Assembly: GCA_036835375.1 (NCBI GenBank) | Contig: DAITMB010000077.1 | Span: 1 to 24,060 of the forward strand | Reading direction: 5' to 3' | Length of the DNA stretch: 24,060 nucleotides | Source: JANQTF01 sp036835375 | GTDB taxonomy: Bacteria; Bacteroidota; Bacteroidia; J057 | Part shown: positions 1-7,186 of the stretch, one piece after another | Layout: every line of letters begins with the position of its first letter | Numbering within the stretch: position 1 is the stretch's first letter | Translations under genes and position numbers: made by a program | The notes under the pieces: generated by a model | The model's input: only the letters and a program-made list of their open reading frames with translations | Told to the model about the DNA's origin: nothing | Databases searched by the model: none

Positions 1-790
1 AGTCCAAACAAGAGCCGAGCAGGACATAAAAGATGCGCTCGCCCAGCAAGAACTTTCGCGCCGCGACCTTCAGCGCAACGCATCACTGGGAGGTTTTGGC
101 CTTGTGGCTGCTTTGGCCGGAGTGCTTTTTGTAAATGGCCGCCGCCGCCGCAAAACCAATATTTTGCTCAGCGCCCAGAAGAGTGAAATAGAGCTCAAAA
201 GCAACCAGAACGAGCTGTTGCTCAAGGAGATACACCACCGGGTGAAAAACAACCTCCAGATTATTTCCAGCCTGCTGCACCTGCAATCGGCACACATCAA
301 AGACGCCGACGTGCGCCAGGCAGTGGCTGCCGGCCAACACCGCGTGGAGTCCATGGCCCTCATTCACCAAAAACTCTATCAACGTGACAACCTCGCTGCC
401 ATTGAAATGCGCGATTACCTCAAAAACCTCGTGCAAAGCCTCATTGATACCTTTGATGCCGACCCCGACCGCATTCAATTTGAGCTAGATATGCCCGAGC
501 TGGAGCTCGATGTGGATACCGCCGTGCCCCTGGGCCTGATTGTGAATGAACTGATCACCAACTCGCTCAAATACGCTTTTCCCGACGGGCAAAGTGGGGT
601 CATAACGGTTAGTCTGAAAAAAACCGGTGAAAACCTCGAACTGCTTGTTGCCGATAACGGAATTGGCAAAGGAAATACCGCCAAAGGAACCTCATTTGGG
701 TCACAGCTTGTGACACTGCTCAGCACCCAGCTCGGCGGTACAATCACCCACGACACCACCACCGGTTACGAAACCCGGTTAACCATTTAA
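1..790 (+). CDS. Sensor histidine kinase (HisKA_2/HATPase), N-terminus cut by the window
   Basis: The reading frame is open from base 2 to the TAA at 788-790, so the gene starts outside the window; the GTG at 104 is only an internal codon. The visible part begins with a charged stretch, then one membrane segment (bases about 88-140), a basic RRRRK stop-transfer, a short coiled linker, the HisKA_2 phosphoacceptor motif EIHHRVKNNLQII (bases about 227-265), the N-box NELITNSLKYAF (about 546-581) and the G1 box DNGIGK (about 654-671). It should autophosphorylate on a histidine of the HHRV motif and pass the phosphate to a response regulator, none of which is encoded nearby. By analogy with the next gene, the missing N-terminus is probably a TPR sensor region. 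Its last 190 codons nearly match the downstream kinase, which starts 11 bases after this stop codon. Confidence 0.9.
   Translation, partial: VQTRAEQDIKDALAQQELSRRDLQRNASLGGFGLVAALAGVLFVNGRRRRKTNILLSAQKSEIELKSNQNELLLKEIHHRVKNNLQIISSLLHLQSAHIKDADVRQAVAAGQHRVESMALIHQKLYQRDNLAAIEMRDYLKNLVQSLIDTFDADPDRIQFELDMPELELDVDTAVPLGLIVNELITNSLKYAFPDGQSGVITVSLKKTGENLELLVADNGIGKGNTAKGTSFGSQLVTLLSTQLGGTITHDTTTGYETRLTI
218..590 (+). repeat. Tandem duplication block, copy 1 (kinase catalytic region)
   Basis: This block matches 2506-2878 at a constant offset of 2288 bases. Bases 218-306 are identical to 2506-2594 (89 bases, no mismatch). Bases 512-549 and 551-590 are also identical to their counterparts. Between these islands the copies differ mainly at codon third positions. 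The pattern fits duplication of the kinase followed by divergence with local gene conversion. Confidence 0.9.
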
Positions 791-801
791 TTTACCCAAA
801 A

Positions 802-3078
802 ATGAAACGCACCTGTTTGGCATTTCTGCTTTTGGTAGGTGGAATCCTGCCGGTATGGGCAGATTCCGGGACCGACTCTCTGCTTCTGGTATGGGCCAAC
901 ACTACCCTGCCAGATAGCAGCCGGATAGATGCCATGGATGAGCTAGCTTTTTTTTATCAGGAAAGGGTGCCAGACAGTGCCCTGTATTTCGCCGACCAGC
1001 TGTATGATTTCGGTGAGTCGCGGAAAAATCCGCAGGCCATGGCCCAAGCTCTCGGCCATCAGGGCAGATATTATGCGCAAAAAGGTAATTACGATCAGGC
1101 CAAGTCGCTTTATTTGCAGGCCATAGAAATCTGGAGAGCCCTGAATAACTCGAGGGGAATATCCGGCGTGCTGGGTAAACTCGGGATCATGTACTACCTG
1201 AAGGGGGACTATGAGCAGGCCCTTTCTTTTTTTCACCAAAACCTGGCCCTGAGCGATTCGCTGGGATTCAAAGAAGAAGCGGCAGGCATGTTGCTCAACA
1301 TTGGCGGCCTTCATTTATACCAAAGTAAATTCGACGAAGCCCTGGAGTACTTTGCCCGCAGCCTGGCTTACTTCAAATCCACAGGTGACCTGGCCCGGCA
1401 GGCAACCATATTAGGAAACATTGGTATTGTACACAACGAAAGGGGCGATTACACCCAGGCCCTGGAATTTTACCGGCAGAGTCTGACCCTGTACGATAGC
1501 GCCGATAACCCGATGGGTATGGCTCAAACCCTGGGCAACATGGGTTTGATCTACAACTACCAGGGCGATTACCGTCAGGCTCTGGAACATTACCAGCGCA
1601 GTATCGACCTTTTTCAATCTTTGGACAATCAGATGGGCATCGCCATTAACCTCGGCAATATCGCCATGATCTATTATGCTCAGAAAAACTATGCCCAGGC
1701 ACTAGCTTATCACCAGCGCAGTCTGGCAATCAACGAAAAACTGGAAAATAAACGAGGCATAGCAGCTACCCTCAATAATATTGGCGATGTGTATTTCGAC
1801 CAGAAGGATCTGGCTCAGGCCCTGAACTACTACCAGCGTAGCCTGGAGATCCATCAATCACTGAAGGACCTAAATTCTGTGGCAAATCTTCAGAAAAACA
1901 TGGGTGATGTGTACCGTGCAAAAGGCTTAGGCGAAAAGGCCCTGGCCAATTACCTGAGCAGCCTCGCTATCAAAGAATCGCTTAAGGACCAGCAGGGTAT
2001 AGCGAACGTGGCCACTAGTTTGGGCGAGTATTACCATGCAGCAGGCGATTACCCCAGAGCCAGATACTACGGCGAAAGGGCCCTTCCCCTGGCCCGCGAA
2101 GCGGGCGCAGTGCAGGAAATAGGAAATGCGGCCCAGCTACTCTACCAGACCTACAAGTCTGTTGGGCAGAACAGCAAGGCGCTTCCTATGCTGGAACTGT
2201 ATTATCAGATGCGAGACAGCCTCAACAGTGAAGAAAACCAGCGAGCCGCCATCCGGTACGAATTCAGGCAACAGGCTCTGGCCGACAGCCTCACCAATGT
2301 GCAGGAGAAAGCCCTTTCGCAGCAGGCCTATGAAAGCCAGCTCCGCCAGCAGCGGCTGCAACTTGCTTTTGCCGCCGGGGTCGGGACTCTCCTGGCAGTA
2401 CTCGCCTTGGTATTATACCGAAACAACCAGCGACGGCAGAAGACTAACCTCCAGCTTTCTGCTCAAAAAGCCGAAATCGAACTCAAAAGCAATCAAAACG
2501 AGCTCTTGCTCAAGGAGATACACCACCGGGTGAAAAACAACCTCCAGATTATTTCCAGCCTGCTGCACCTGCAATCGGCACACATCAAAGACGCAGACGT
2601 GCGCCAGGCCGTAGCAGAGGGACAGCACCGCGTGCAGTCCATGGCCCTCATTCACCAAAAGCTCTACCAGCGCGACAACCTCGCCGCCATCGAGATGCGC
2701 GATTACCTCAAAAACCTCGTGCAAAGCCTCATCGACACCTTCGATGCCGATCCCGACCGCATCCGCTTCGACCTCAACATGCCCGAGCTGGAGCTGGACG
2801 TGGATACCGCCGTGCCCCTGGGCCTGATTGTGAATGAGCTGATCACCAACTCGCTCAAATACGCTTTTCCCGACGGGCGCAGCGGCACCATCACTGTGAG
2901 CCTGCAAAAAGCAGGCACGGGATTGGAGTTGTTTGTGGGGGACGACGGTGTGGGGAAAGCCAATACGGTCGCCGGAACTTCGTTTGGGTCGAAGCTCGTG
3001 AAGCTGCTTACCACACAGTTGGGCGGCAAACTGGAGCAGGGTACTGAAACGGGGTACTGGACGCGGGTAAGGATGTGA
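802..3078 (+). CDS. TPR-repeat sensor histidine kinase, HisKA_2 family
   Basis: A complete 758-residue membrane sensor kinase. A signal peptide (residues 1-20, MKRTCLAFLLLVGGILPVWA) is followed by about ten TPR units of 40 residues (about 70-470), recognisable by recurring GDY.QAL..Y.QSL cores. A coiled segment leads to one membrane helix (about 520-540), then the HisKA_2 motif EIHHRVKNNLQII (H574/H575) and a HATPase_c domain with N-box VNELITNSLKYAF (about 677-689) and G1 box DDGVGK. The topology puts the TPRs outside the inner membrane, where they could sense a protein or peptide, and the kinase in the cytoplasm. It begins 11 bases after the preceding kinase, so the two are probably co-transcribed. 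No response regulator lies downstream within the window. The ligand cannot be read from sequence. Confidence 0.95.
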   Translation: MKRTCLAFLLLVGGILPVWADSGTDSLLLVWANTTLPDSSRIDAMDELAFFYQERVPDSALYFADQLYDFGESRKNPQAMAQALGHQGRYYAQKGNYDQAKSLYLQAIEIWRALNNSRGISGVLGKLGIMYYLKGDYEQALSFFHQNLALSDSLGFKEEAAGMLLNIGGLHLYQSKFDEALEYFARSLAYFKSTGDLARQATILGNIGIVHNERGDYTQALEFYRQSLTLYDSADNPMGMAQTLGNMGLIYNYQGDYRQALEHYQRSIDLFQSLDNQMGIAINLGNIAMIYYAQKNYAQALAYHQRSLAINEKLENKRGIAATLNNIGDVYFDQKDLAQALNYYQRSLEIHQSLKDLNSVANLQKNMGDVYRAKGLGEKALANYLSSLAIKESLKDQQGIANVATSLGEYYHAAGDYPRARYYGERALPLAREAGAVQEIGNAAQLLYQTYKSVGQNSKALPMLELYYQMRDSLNSEENQRAAIRYEFRQQALADSLTNVQEKALSQQAYESQLRQQRLQLAFAAGVGTLLAVLALVLYRNNQRRQKTNLQLSAQKAEIELKSNQNELLLKEIHHRVKNNLQIISSLLHLQSAHIKDADVRQAVAEGQHRVQSMALIHQKLYQRDNLAAIEMRDYLKNLVQSLIDTFDADPDRIRFDLNMPELELDVDTAVPLGLIVNELITNSLKYAFPDGRSGTITVSLQKAGTGLELFVGDDGVGKANTVAGTSFGSKLVKLLTTQLGGKLEQGTETGYWTRVRM
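2506..2878 (+). repeat. Tandem duplication block, copy 2 (kinase catalytic region)
   Basis: Second copy of the block at 218-590, covering the HisKA_2 motif through the N-box of the complete kinase. The islands of perfect identity fall on the phosphoacceptor helix and the ATP-binding N-box. The membrane linker upstream and the G-box tail downstream are more diverged. Confidence 0.9.
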
Positions 3079-3620
3079 GGGAAGCCAGACGAACTTACAA
3101 TTGGTCACTTGGGAGTGACTGTCGTCGCGGAGGGGCAGGTAGTCCTGTCCGAACACAAAATAATAGACCTTACCGCCTTGGGTGCGGTGCTGGTGGGTGA
3201 AGTAATGAAACTTGGCCCCTTGCGTGCCGAGGATTTCGCCACTGACGCGCGGTTTGCCCGTGAGATTAAAAGCATGGAGGATGCAGTAATTTTTGTACAA
3301 GGCGCCATTGATGCTACAAACCAGTTGGTTGGGCGGGGCCTTCTATCGATTGGGATGGGTGGCGAGGCACTGGTCGAAGCAAGAGCGCTGGATGTTCTCC
3401 AGCCATTTGCCTCTTCGTCGGCTGGGGCCGTCTCTGGGATGCTCTCGCCCCTAAACCCGCCCCGCCTGAGGCGCTGCCCCCCGACTCCTCGAGTTCCCTC
3501 AATCGATATAGCGATCAAAAAAACCGAACGGGGAGCTTGGCAAAAGTGAAATCAAAAGCTTCAACCTCGCTTTCATGCTTGATGCCACGCACCATACGAA
3601 AACTCAGTTGTTGGGTAACA
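3079..3620. other. 542-base gene-free spacer, GC-rich, with a diverged repeat
   Basis: No gene is supported here. Several frames stay open by virtue of high GC: a 146-codon plus-strand frame at 3109-3549, and minus-strand frames at 3105-3518 and at 3300 running down into the antisense of the kinase. None has recognisable motifs. The minus frame from 3300 does not stop before entering kinase DNA, which argues against it being real. The right part (about 3465-3600) is a copy of a repeat also found at about 4860-4995. No convincing terminator is seen after the kinase stop. Confidence 0.6.
3465..3600. repeat. Diverged interspersed repeat, family 2, copy 1
   Basis: Bases 3531-3589 align without gaps to 4926-4984 with 47 of 59 identities by manual count (shared core GGGAGCTTGG, then CAACCT and TTTCATGCT). 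Weaker similarity continues leftwards through CCTCAAT and a GCGCT box to about 3465. Both copies lie in spacers flanking the AT-rich methyltransferase gene, in the same orientation. Confidence 0.65.
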
Positions 3621-4517
3621 CTATTTAATCAATACAATTTCAGAACCTCGAATAGCTAAATCATTGAAATTATAATTCTTAAATTCTTCCGCAATTTCAA
3701 TGTTCCTTAATATTTCTCTATCAATTTCGTTTGGCTCAGTTGGCACTTCTTTTACGATTTTGAAATCCGTTTGTGAAATCAAACTTAAATAATCTGAATG
3801 TCTCATCCTGTTTTGATAGTGTAATGAAGGATTATACTTTTTCCACTCACGTGATGAATACTTCAAATAATTGTATATTGAAATATTTTTATCAAAATAC
3901 GACCAATGGTCTTGATAATCAATAGTCACAGAAAGTACACCTCCTTTGTTTAAAATTCTATAGCATTCATTTAAAATTAACAAAATATCATTTTTGGGTA
4001 TATGCTCAAGGGTAACAGATGAAGAAATAAAATCAAAATAATTATCATCAAACCCAGTCGCTCTGGCATCTTTGGGGGCCATATAGTTCAATTTGTAATT
4101 ATCAATTAAGTTGTTTAGTACATTTTTATCCTTGGTGGCAAATTCTGTCACCAGTTCAAATGGAAGTTCATTTTTATTTAATTGAAATTTATTCAAGCTA
4201 TCATGAACAAGCGAAGGGATGATTAATTTTCTAATGTCAACACAACACACTTGAAAACCCAGAAAGGACATTGTCAATGGGATGATTAAAGTCCATCCAG
4301 CACCAAATTCATAATACCTATTGTTCTTTTGAGTCAACTTGTTGTAGTGTTGGTAATTTTCATAGTGATGAACACCCTGATTTACCTGTTCAAGAAACTC
4401 ATCATTGTTGGGAGGCAAAGACTTAGTTACATTTCTTTGGAAAAAATAATTCAATGTTTCTCCTTTGGGAATACTTGAGAAAAATCTTTGCAAGAAACAC
4501 TTATATTTGAAATTCAT
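3621..4517 (-). CDS. SAM-dependent methyltransferase (class I, Methyltransf_11-like)
   Basis: A 298-residue cytosolic protein with a class I methyltransferase fold. Motif I is YYEFGAGWTLIIPL (about residues 68-81), followed by an acidic strand end (VCCVDIRK). The post-motif is FDDNYFDFISSSVTLEHIP, and a further strand is LNKGGVLSVTIDYQDHWSY. It should transfer a methyl group from S-adenosylmethionine; the acceptor is unknown. Similar proteins often sit in surface-glycan or natural-product clusters, but nothing of that kind is adjacent. The start ATG (4515-4517) and TAG stop (3621-3623) are clear. The gene is markedly more AT-rich than the kinases to its left and is flanked by two copies of a GC-rich repeat, which suggests separate acquisition. 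It appears to be transcribed alone. Confidence 0.85.
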   Translation of the reverse strand: MNFKYKCFLQRFFSSIPKGETLNYFFQRNVTKSLPPNNDEFLEQVNQGVHHYENYQHYNKLTQKNNRYYEFGAGWTLIIPLTMSFLGFQVCCVDIRKLIIPSLVHDSLNKFQLNKNELPFELVTEFATKDKNVLNNLIDNYKLNYMAPKDARATGFDDNYFDFISSSVTLEHIPKNDILLILNECYRILNKGGVLSVTIDYQDHWSYFDKNISIYNYLKYSSREWKKYNPSLHYQNRMRHSDYLSLISQTDFKIVKEVPTEPNEIDREILRNIEIAEEFKNYNFNDLAIRGSEIVLIK

Positions 4518-4751
4518 TTGAGGCGCTCTAATTGTTCGTAATTTCGTTTATTATACCACTCAACGATTTGAGCACATGGCATGTGCCGGTTTTCGAAATG
4601 CTTTCCTATTGGCTTGCACCAAATTTACTTAACAGCACAGAGCTAAAACTCACTACTTTCCCCGCCATAGGTTATATACGTTGTTGCACGAACCCTTCGG
4701 TAGTTTTCCAGGTAAGCGATACGCTACAATTTAGGGTATTTACCCTTTAAA

Positions 4752-4843
4752 TTCCGATGAGATGAAAAAATAACCTGGTTGAGCAAGCCTGCAACGAAGT
4801 GGTCGGCTTTGATGCCTTGCATGAATAGGCTGATGAAGCACCG
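4752..4843. repeat. Diverged interspersed repeat, family 3, copy 1
   Basis: Aligns with about 21991-22078. Shared blocks are ATGA.ATGAAA, CCTGGT, GCCTGC..GAAGT, GGCTTTG and GGCTGATGAAG, roughly 70% identity by eye. On the minus strand both copies would read a similar peptide (Q..KA..F.AGLL), but copy 1 has no proper start and stops early in other frames. Confidence 0.55.
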
Positions 4844-4859
4844 AGTACAGACACCTGCC

Positions 4860-4995
4860 CACTATAGCGCTACCTTCCTAGCCCCTCCATTCGCCTCAAT
4901 CCCCATAGCTGCCAAAACTACCAGAGGGAGCTTGGCCAAAGCGAAATTGAAGGCTGCAACCTGGGTTTCATGCTGCGGGCCACGGGAAAAGTTCG
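4860..4995. repeat. Diverged interspersed repeat, family 2, copy 2
   Basis: Partner of about 3465-3600, with the strongest alignment at 4926-4984. It sits immediately downstream of the SRPBCC stop codon at 5018, on the 3' side of that operon. Confidence 0.65.
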
Positions 4996-5017
4996 GTGGT
5001 TGTGCGGTCGTTATGGT

Positions 5018-5446
5018 TCATTTTTCGCTTTCTTTTTTAATCGCTTCGTTCATGAGCTGAAACCCTTCTTTAGTCTTTTCCAACATTTTACCCAATAGCA
5101 AAACTAACATTCCACTAAATTTTTCTCCGTGGGTCAACTTAGTTTGATTCTGATCGATGCGTTCCAGAATGAAGTAGTGTTCTCCATCAAAAATACCCTT
5201 GATGCCAAGTTTGCCTTTCCACCTAAATTCTTTGTTTGGCTCAACAACCAAGACTTGGGGCTTGAATGTCATGCCGTTTCCATTGGGAGGCTTGATGGAT
5301 ACAGTCAGTTTTTCGCCGACTTGTTGTTGTCCACTTATGGAGGTAATGAATGGATTCCAAGATGGGTATCTTTCAAAATCCATCAGAACATCCCAGACGA
5401 CCGAAATGTCTTTGTTTACAATAATGTCAGTTTGAATATTCTTCAT
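5018..5446 (-). CDS. SRPBCC-fold (polyketide cyclase-like) protein
   Basis: A 142-residue cytosolic protein with the START/Bet v1-like SRPBCC pattern: an N-terminal strand (MKNIQTDIIVNKDI), the signature helix-turn VWDVLMDFERYPSWNPF (about residues 18-34), a central beta-sheet including FKPQVLVVEPNKEFRWKG and GEHYFILE, and a long C-terminal helix (LLLGKMLEKTKEGFQLMNEAI). The fold makes a cavity for a hydrophobic ligand. No catalytic residues can be assigned and the ligand is unknown. It is the last gene of a probable three-gene minus-strand unit, starting 48 bases after the iron-sulfur/acetyltransferase gene. It resembles the SRPBCC domain-containing proteins common in Bacteroidota. Confidence 0.85.
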   Translation of the reverse strand: MKNIQTDIIVNKDISVVWDVLMDFERYPSWNPFITSISGQQQVGEKLTVSIKPPNGNGMTFKPQVLVVEPNKEFRWKGKLGIKGIFDGEHYFILERIDQNQTKLTHGEKFSGMLVLLLGKMLEKTKEGFQLMNEAIKKESEK

Positions 5447-5494
5447 GAGTTCAGTTTTAAATTGTTGTAATAGGGCCTGTTGGCGGCCTGATTT

Positions 5495-5992
5495 TTAGAA
5501 TTTAACATCCGCGATGCTGGTATCTTTGTCAAATTGGGCTTTTGCAAATGGACAGAGCGGAAGAATCTTCACGTCCTTTTCTCTGGCAAACTCCACTGCT
5601 TTGATCAACATCATGTGGCCATATTTTTTGCCTCCAAACTTTTGCTCTACGAACGTGTGGTCGATGATGAATTTGGATGCCCCAACCCACACATAGGTCA
5701 TTTCTCCAGCCAATTCATCATTTTCGTAGATGGCAAACCGCCCTTTGTTACCGCTCTCCTCGCGCTCGATCCTGACCATTGTCTCTGATTCCTTGATGCT
5801 CAGTGCGCCTGACGGACACTTTGCAACCTGATCGATCAGTTCCTGACTGCTCGCATTCTCGGGCTTAATCCAAGGTTTTTCTTTGGGATGGTAAACGCTG
5901 GGCAGTGTTTTCACACAGATGCCAGCATGGATGCACTTTTCTGGTTTCCACAGAATGGTTACTTCACCGTTTGAATATTCTTTGGTTTTCAT
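5495..5992 (-). CDS. Fused YjdI-like (Fer4_19) iron-sulfur protein and YjdJ-like GNAT acetyltransferase
   Basis: A 165-residue protein joining two small domains. Residues about 8-68 form a Fer4_19 (YjdI-type) domain with Cys20, Cys26 and Cys59-Pro as candidate Fe-S ligands (EKCIHAGICVKTLP and KCPSGAL). Residues about 73-165 form a short Acetyltransf_CG-type GNAT domain, with the acetyl-CoA-binding turn FGGKKYGHMMLIKAV and the ending VKILPLCPFAKAQFDKD. In E. coli the two parts are the adjacent genes yjdI and yjdJ, so the fusion supports a shared function, though that function is unknown. I chose the ATG at 5990-5992 over a TTG three codons upstream. Only 11 bases separate it from the stop of the DUF5996 gene, so the two are co-transcribed. 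Confidence 0.85.
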   Translation of the reverse strand: MKTKEYSNGEVTILWKPEKCIHAGICVKTLPSVYHPKEKPWIKPENASSQELIDQVAKCPSGALSIKESETMVRIEREESGNKGRFAIYENDELAGEMTYVWVGASKFIIDHTFVEQKFGGKKYGHMMLIKAVEFAREKDVKILPLCPFAKAQFDKDTSIADVKF

Positions 5993-6003
5993 ACTTGTCA
6001 ATT

Positions 6004-6933
6004 TTAAATGTTTTGTAGTTCAGGAACTTCGAATCGCTCGATGTCCCAGTTGGCCTTTTGGGCTCCAGCTTTATAGGCAGATTCGAGGAAATCAAGGAGA
6101 GACGTGCGCGGGTCAGCTGATTGTAGAAGATTGTGGTAAGTGAGGACGGCCATGGGGCTTCCGTTGTTGTCAACCCATGATGCAGCAGCCGGCTTCAAAG
6201 GCTCCTGATCCAACCCCTCAGGCGATGGGTAGGTATAGGAGTAGAAGGCTGGTTCGGGCAAGTTCTCATCTCCTCCCCAGAAACCAAAACTAATGCACTC
6301 GTGCGAGTAGGCATCTTTGTCCGATAACCTGGCGGTCGCGGGCATAGCGGGTGCCAGATTACCTGAGAAGCGGGTGACTGCCAGGTCCATAGAATGCCAA
6401 TAAAGATGGACCGGACAAGTCTTCCCATAAAAGCGGCCGCTGAACTCTTTGAAAATCCCCTCCACCCAAAGCAGAATACGCCAGAAGTCTGTGGTATAAG
6501 CTTCGTCGTAGTGGTGGTACTCCTGGATCTTTCCAAAAGATTGGTCAATGTTCAGATCGAAGGGCTTGTCGATGATCGAAACTGGAATGCTGAATCGCTT
6601 CAGAATCTCAGAAAGTTGAGCGTAAAAATCTGCAACGCTTAGCCCATATTTCAGCGAGAAGCTCGCGGACTCACCTTTACTGGTGCTGACTTCCAACTGG
6701 TGCAGATGTACATTGATCGTGACTTCAAAGGTATCCAGACCCTCGTTGTAGGGGATGGAGCCAGTGGTAATGCCTTTTGTGGAGACATACTCAGTTACGT
6801 ACCACCAATGATTTTTTCGTGGTGTTAACTTCAAGCGAATCTTTCCCATGACCTGCAAAAACAAGTGCAAGGTCATTTTCGCTTGTTCGTTTCCCCTGTA
6901 ATCCAGGGATGGCAATTGGGTTGAATTGTTCAT
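6004..6933 (-). CDS. DUF5996 family protein
   Basis: A 309-residue soluble protein with no signal peptide or membrane segment. It carries the DUF5996 signatures: a start-region motif VMGKIRLKLTPRKNHWWYV (about residues 28-46), the following VSTKGITTGSIPY, a central HLYWHSMDLAVTRFSG, and a C-terminal FWGGDENLPEPAFYSYTYP segment. The conserved Trp, His and Asp residues suggest a binding or catalytic pocket, but the biochemical role of the family is not established. It is the first gene of the unit that continues into the YjdI-YjdJ fusion and the SRPBCC gene. The 253 bases upstream to the hydrolase stop contain a strong hairpin, so this unit probably has its own promoter. Confidence 0.85.
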   Translation of the reverse strand: MNNSTQLPSLDYRGNEQAKMTLHLFLQVMGKIRLKLTPRKNHWWYVTEYVSTKGITTGSIPYNEGLDTFEVTINVHLHQLEVSTSKGESASFSLKYGLSVADFYAQLSEILKRFSIPVSIIDKPFDLNIDQSFGKIQEYHHYDEAYTTDFWRILLWVEGIFKEFSGRFYGKTCPVHLYWHSMDLAVTRFSGNLAPAMPATARLSDKDAYSHECISFGFWGGDENLPEPAFYSYTYPSPEGLDQEPLKPAAASWVDNNGSPMAVLTYHNLLQSADPRTSLLDFLESAYKAGAQKANWDIERFEVPELQNI

Positions 6934-7140
6934 AGCAATTAAGTTTTAGCGCTTGATTAAGGGGCCTGTCCTTTCTCAATCTTTGATATATTTACTGCGA
7001 GAGTTTCGCGTTCAGTGAATGCAGTCTCAAAAGGTTTGCAAACTTCACCCAACTGTACTGTAGTAGCCATCTTCCTTTCATTCGTCGTAGAGGAGTTGAA
7101 TCACGAGTATTCTTCATTGGTTTTACGACTCGGTGGTTCA

Positions 7141-7178
7141 TCATTAACACCACCGACAATTGTCGGCAGTGCTAATGA
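7141..7178 (-). terminator. Long RNA hairpin downstream of the alpha/beta hydrolase
   Basis: A 38-base near-palindrome centred at 7159.5, with a perfect 14-base core CCGACAATTGTCGG (7153-7166). Exactly three opposed pairs are not Watson-Crick (7147/7172, 7151/7168, 7152/7167). All three become G-U wobbles in minus-strand RNA but A-C mismatches in plus-strand RNA. It therefore folds fully only in the hydrolase transcript, about 10 bases past that gene's stop. No U-tract follows, so it may stabilise or process the 3' end rather than act as a classical terminator. Confidence 0.5.
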
Positions 7179-7186
7179 ATGGTTTC

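Larger units (their letters stand above)
4518..5017. other. 500-base gene-free spacer with small dyads and two repeat copies
   Basis: No gene is supported. From left to right it holds the motif TATACGTTGTTGCA (4675-4688, seen again with one change at 22239-22252), a small dyad AGCG-ATA-CGCT near 4714, a hairpin AGGGTA-TT-TACCCT (4733-4746), repeat family 3 copy 1 (about 4752-4843) and repeat family 2 copy 2 (about 4860-4995). The apparent frames at 4532-4750 and 4779-5060 match nothing known and start on weak codons. Confidence 0.6.

Noticed and set aside
83..478. 131-codon antisense frame in the first kinase
   Set aside because: It is antisense to a strongly conserved catalytic domain and reappears in the duplicated copy (within 2413-3300), as expected from shared sequence rather than from a gene.
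2413..3300. 295-codon minus-strand frame spanning the kinase end and the spacer
   Set aside because: Most of it is antisense to kinase coding DNA, with no recognisable domain; the open length follows from high GC and codon bias.
3109..3549. 146-codon plus-strand frame
   Set aside because: It overlaps the family 2 repeat, has no motif, and competes with open frames on the other strand.
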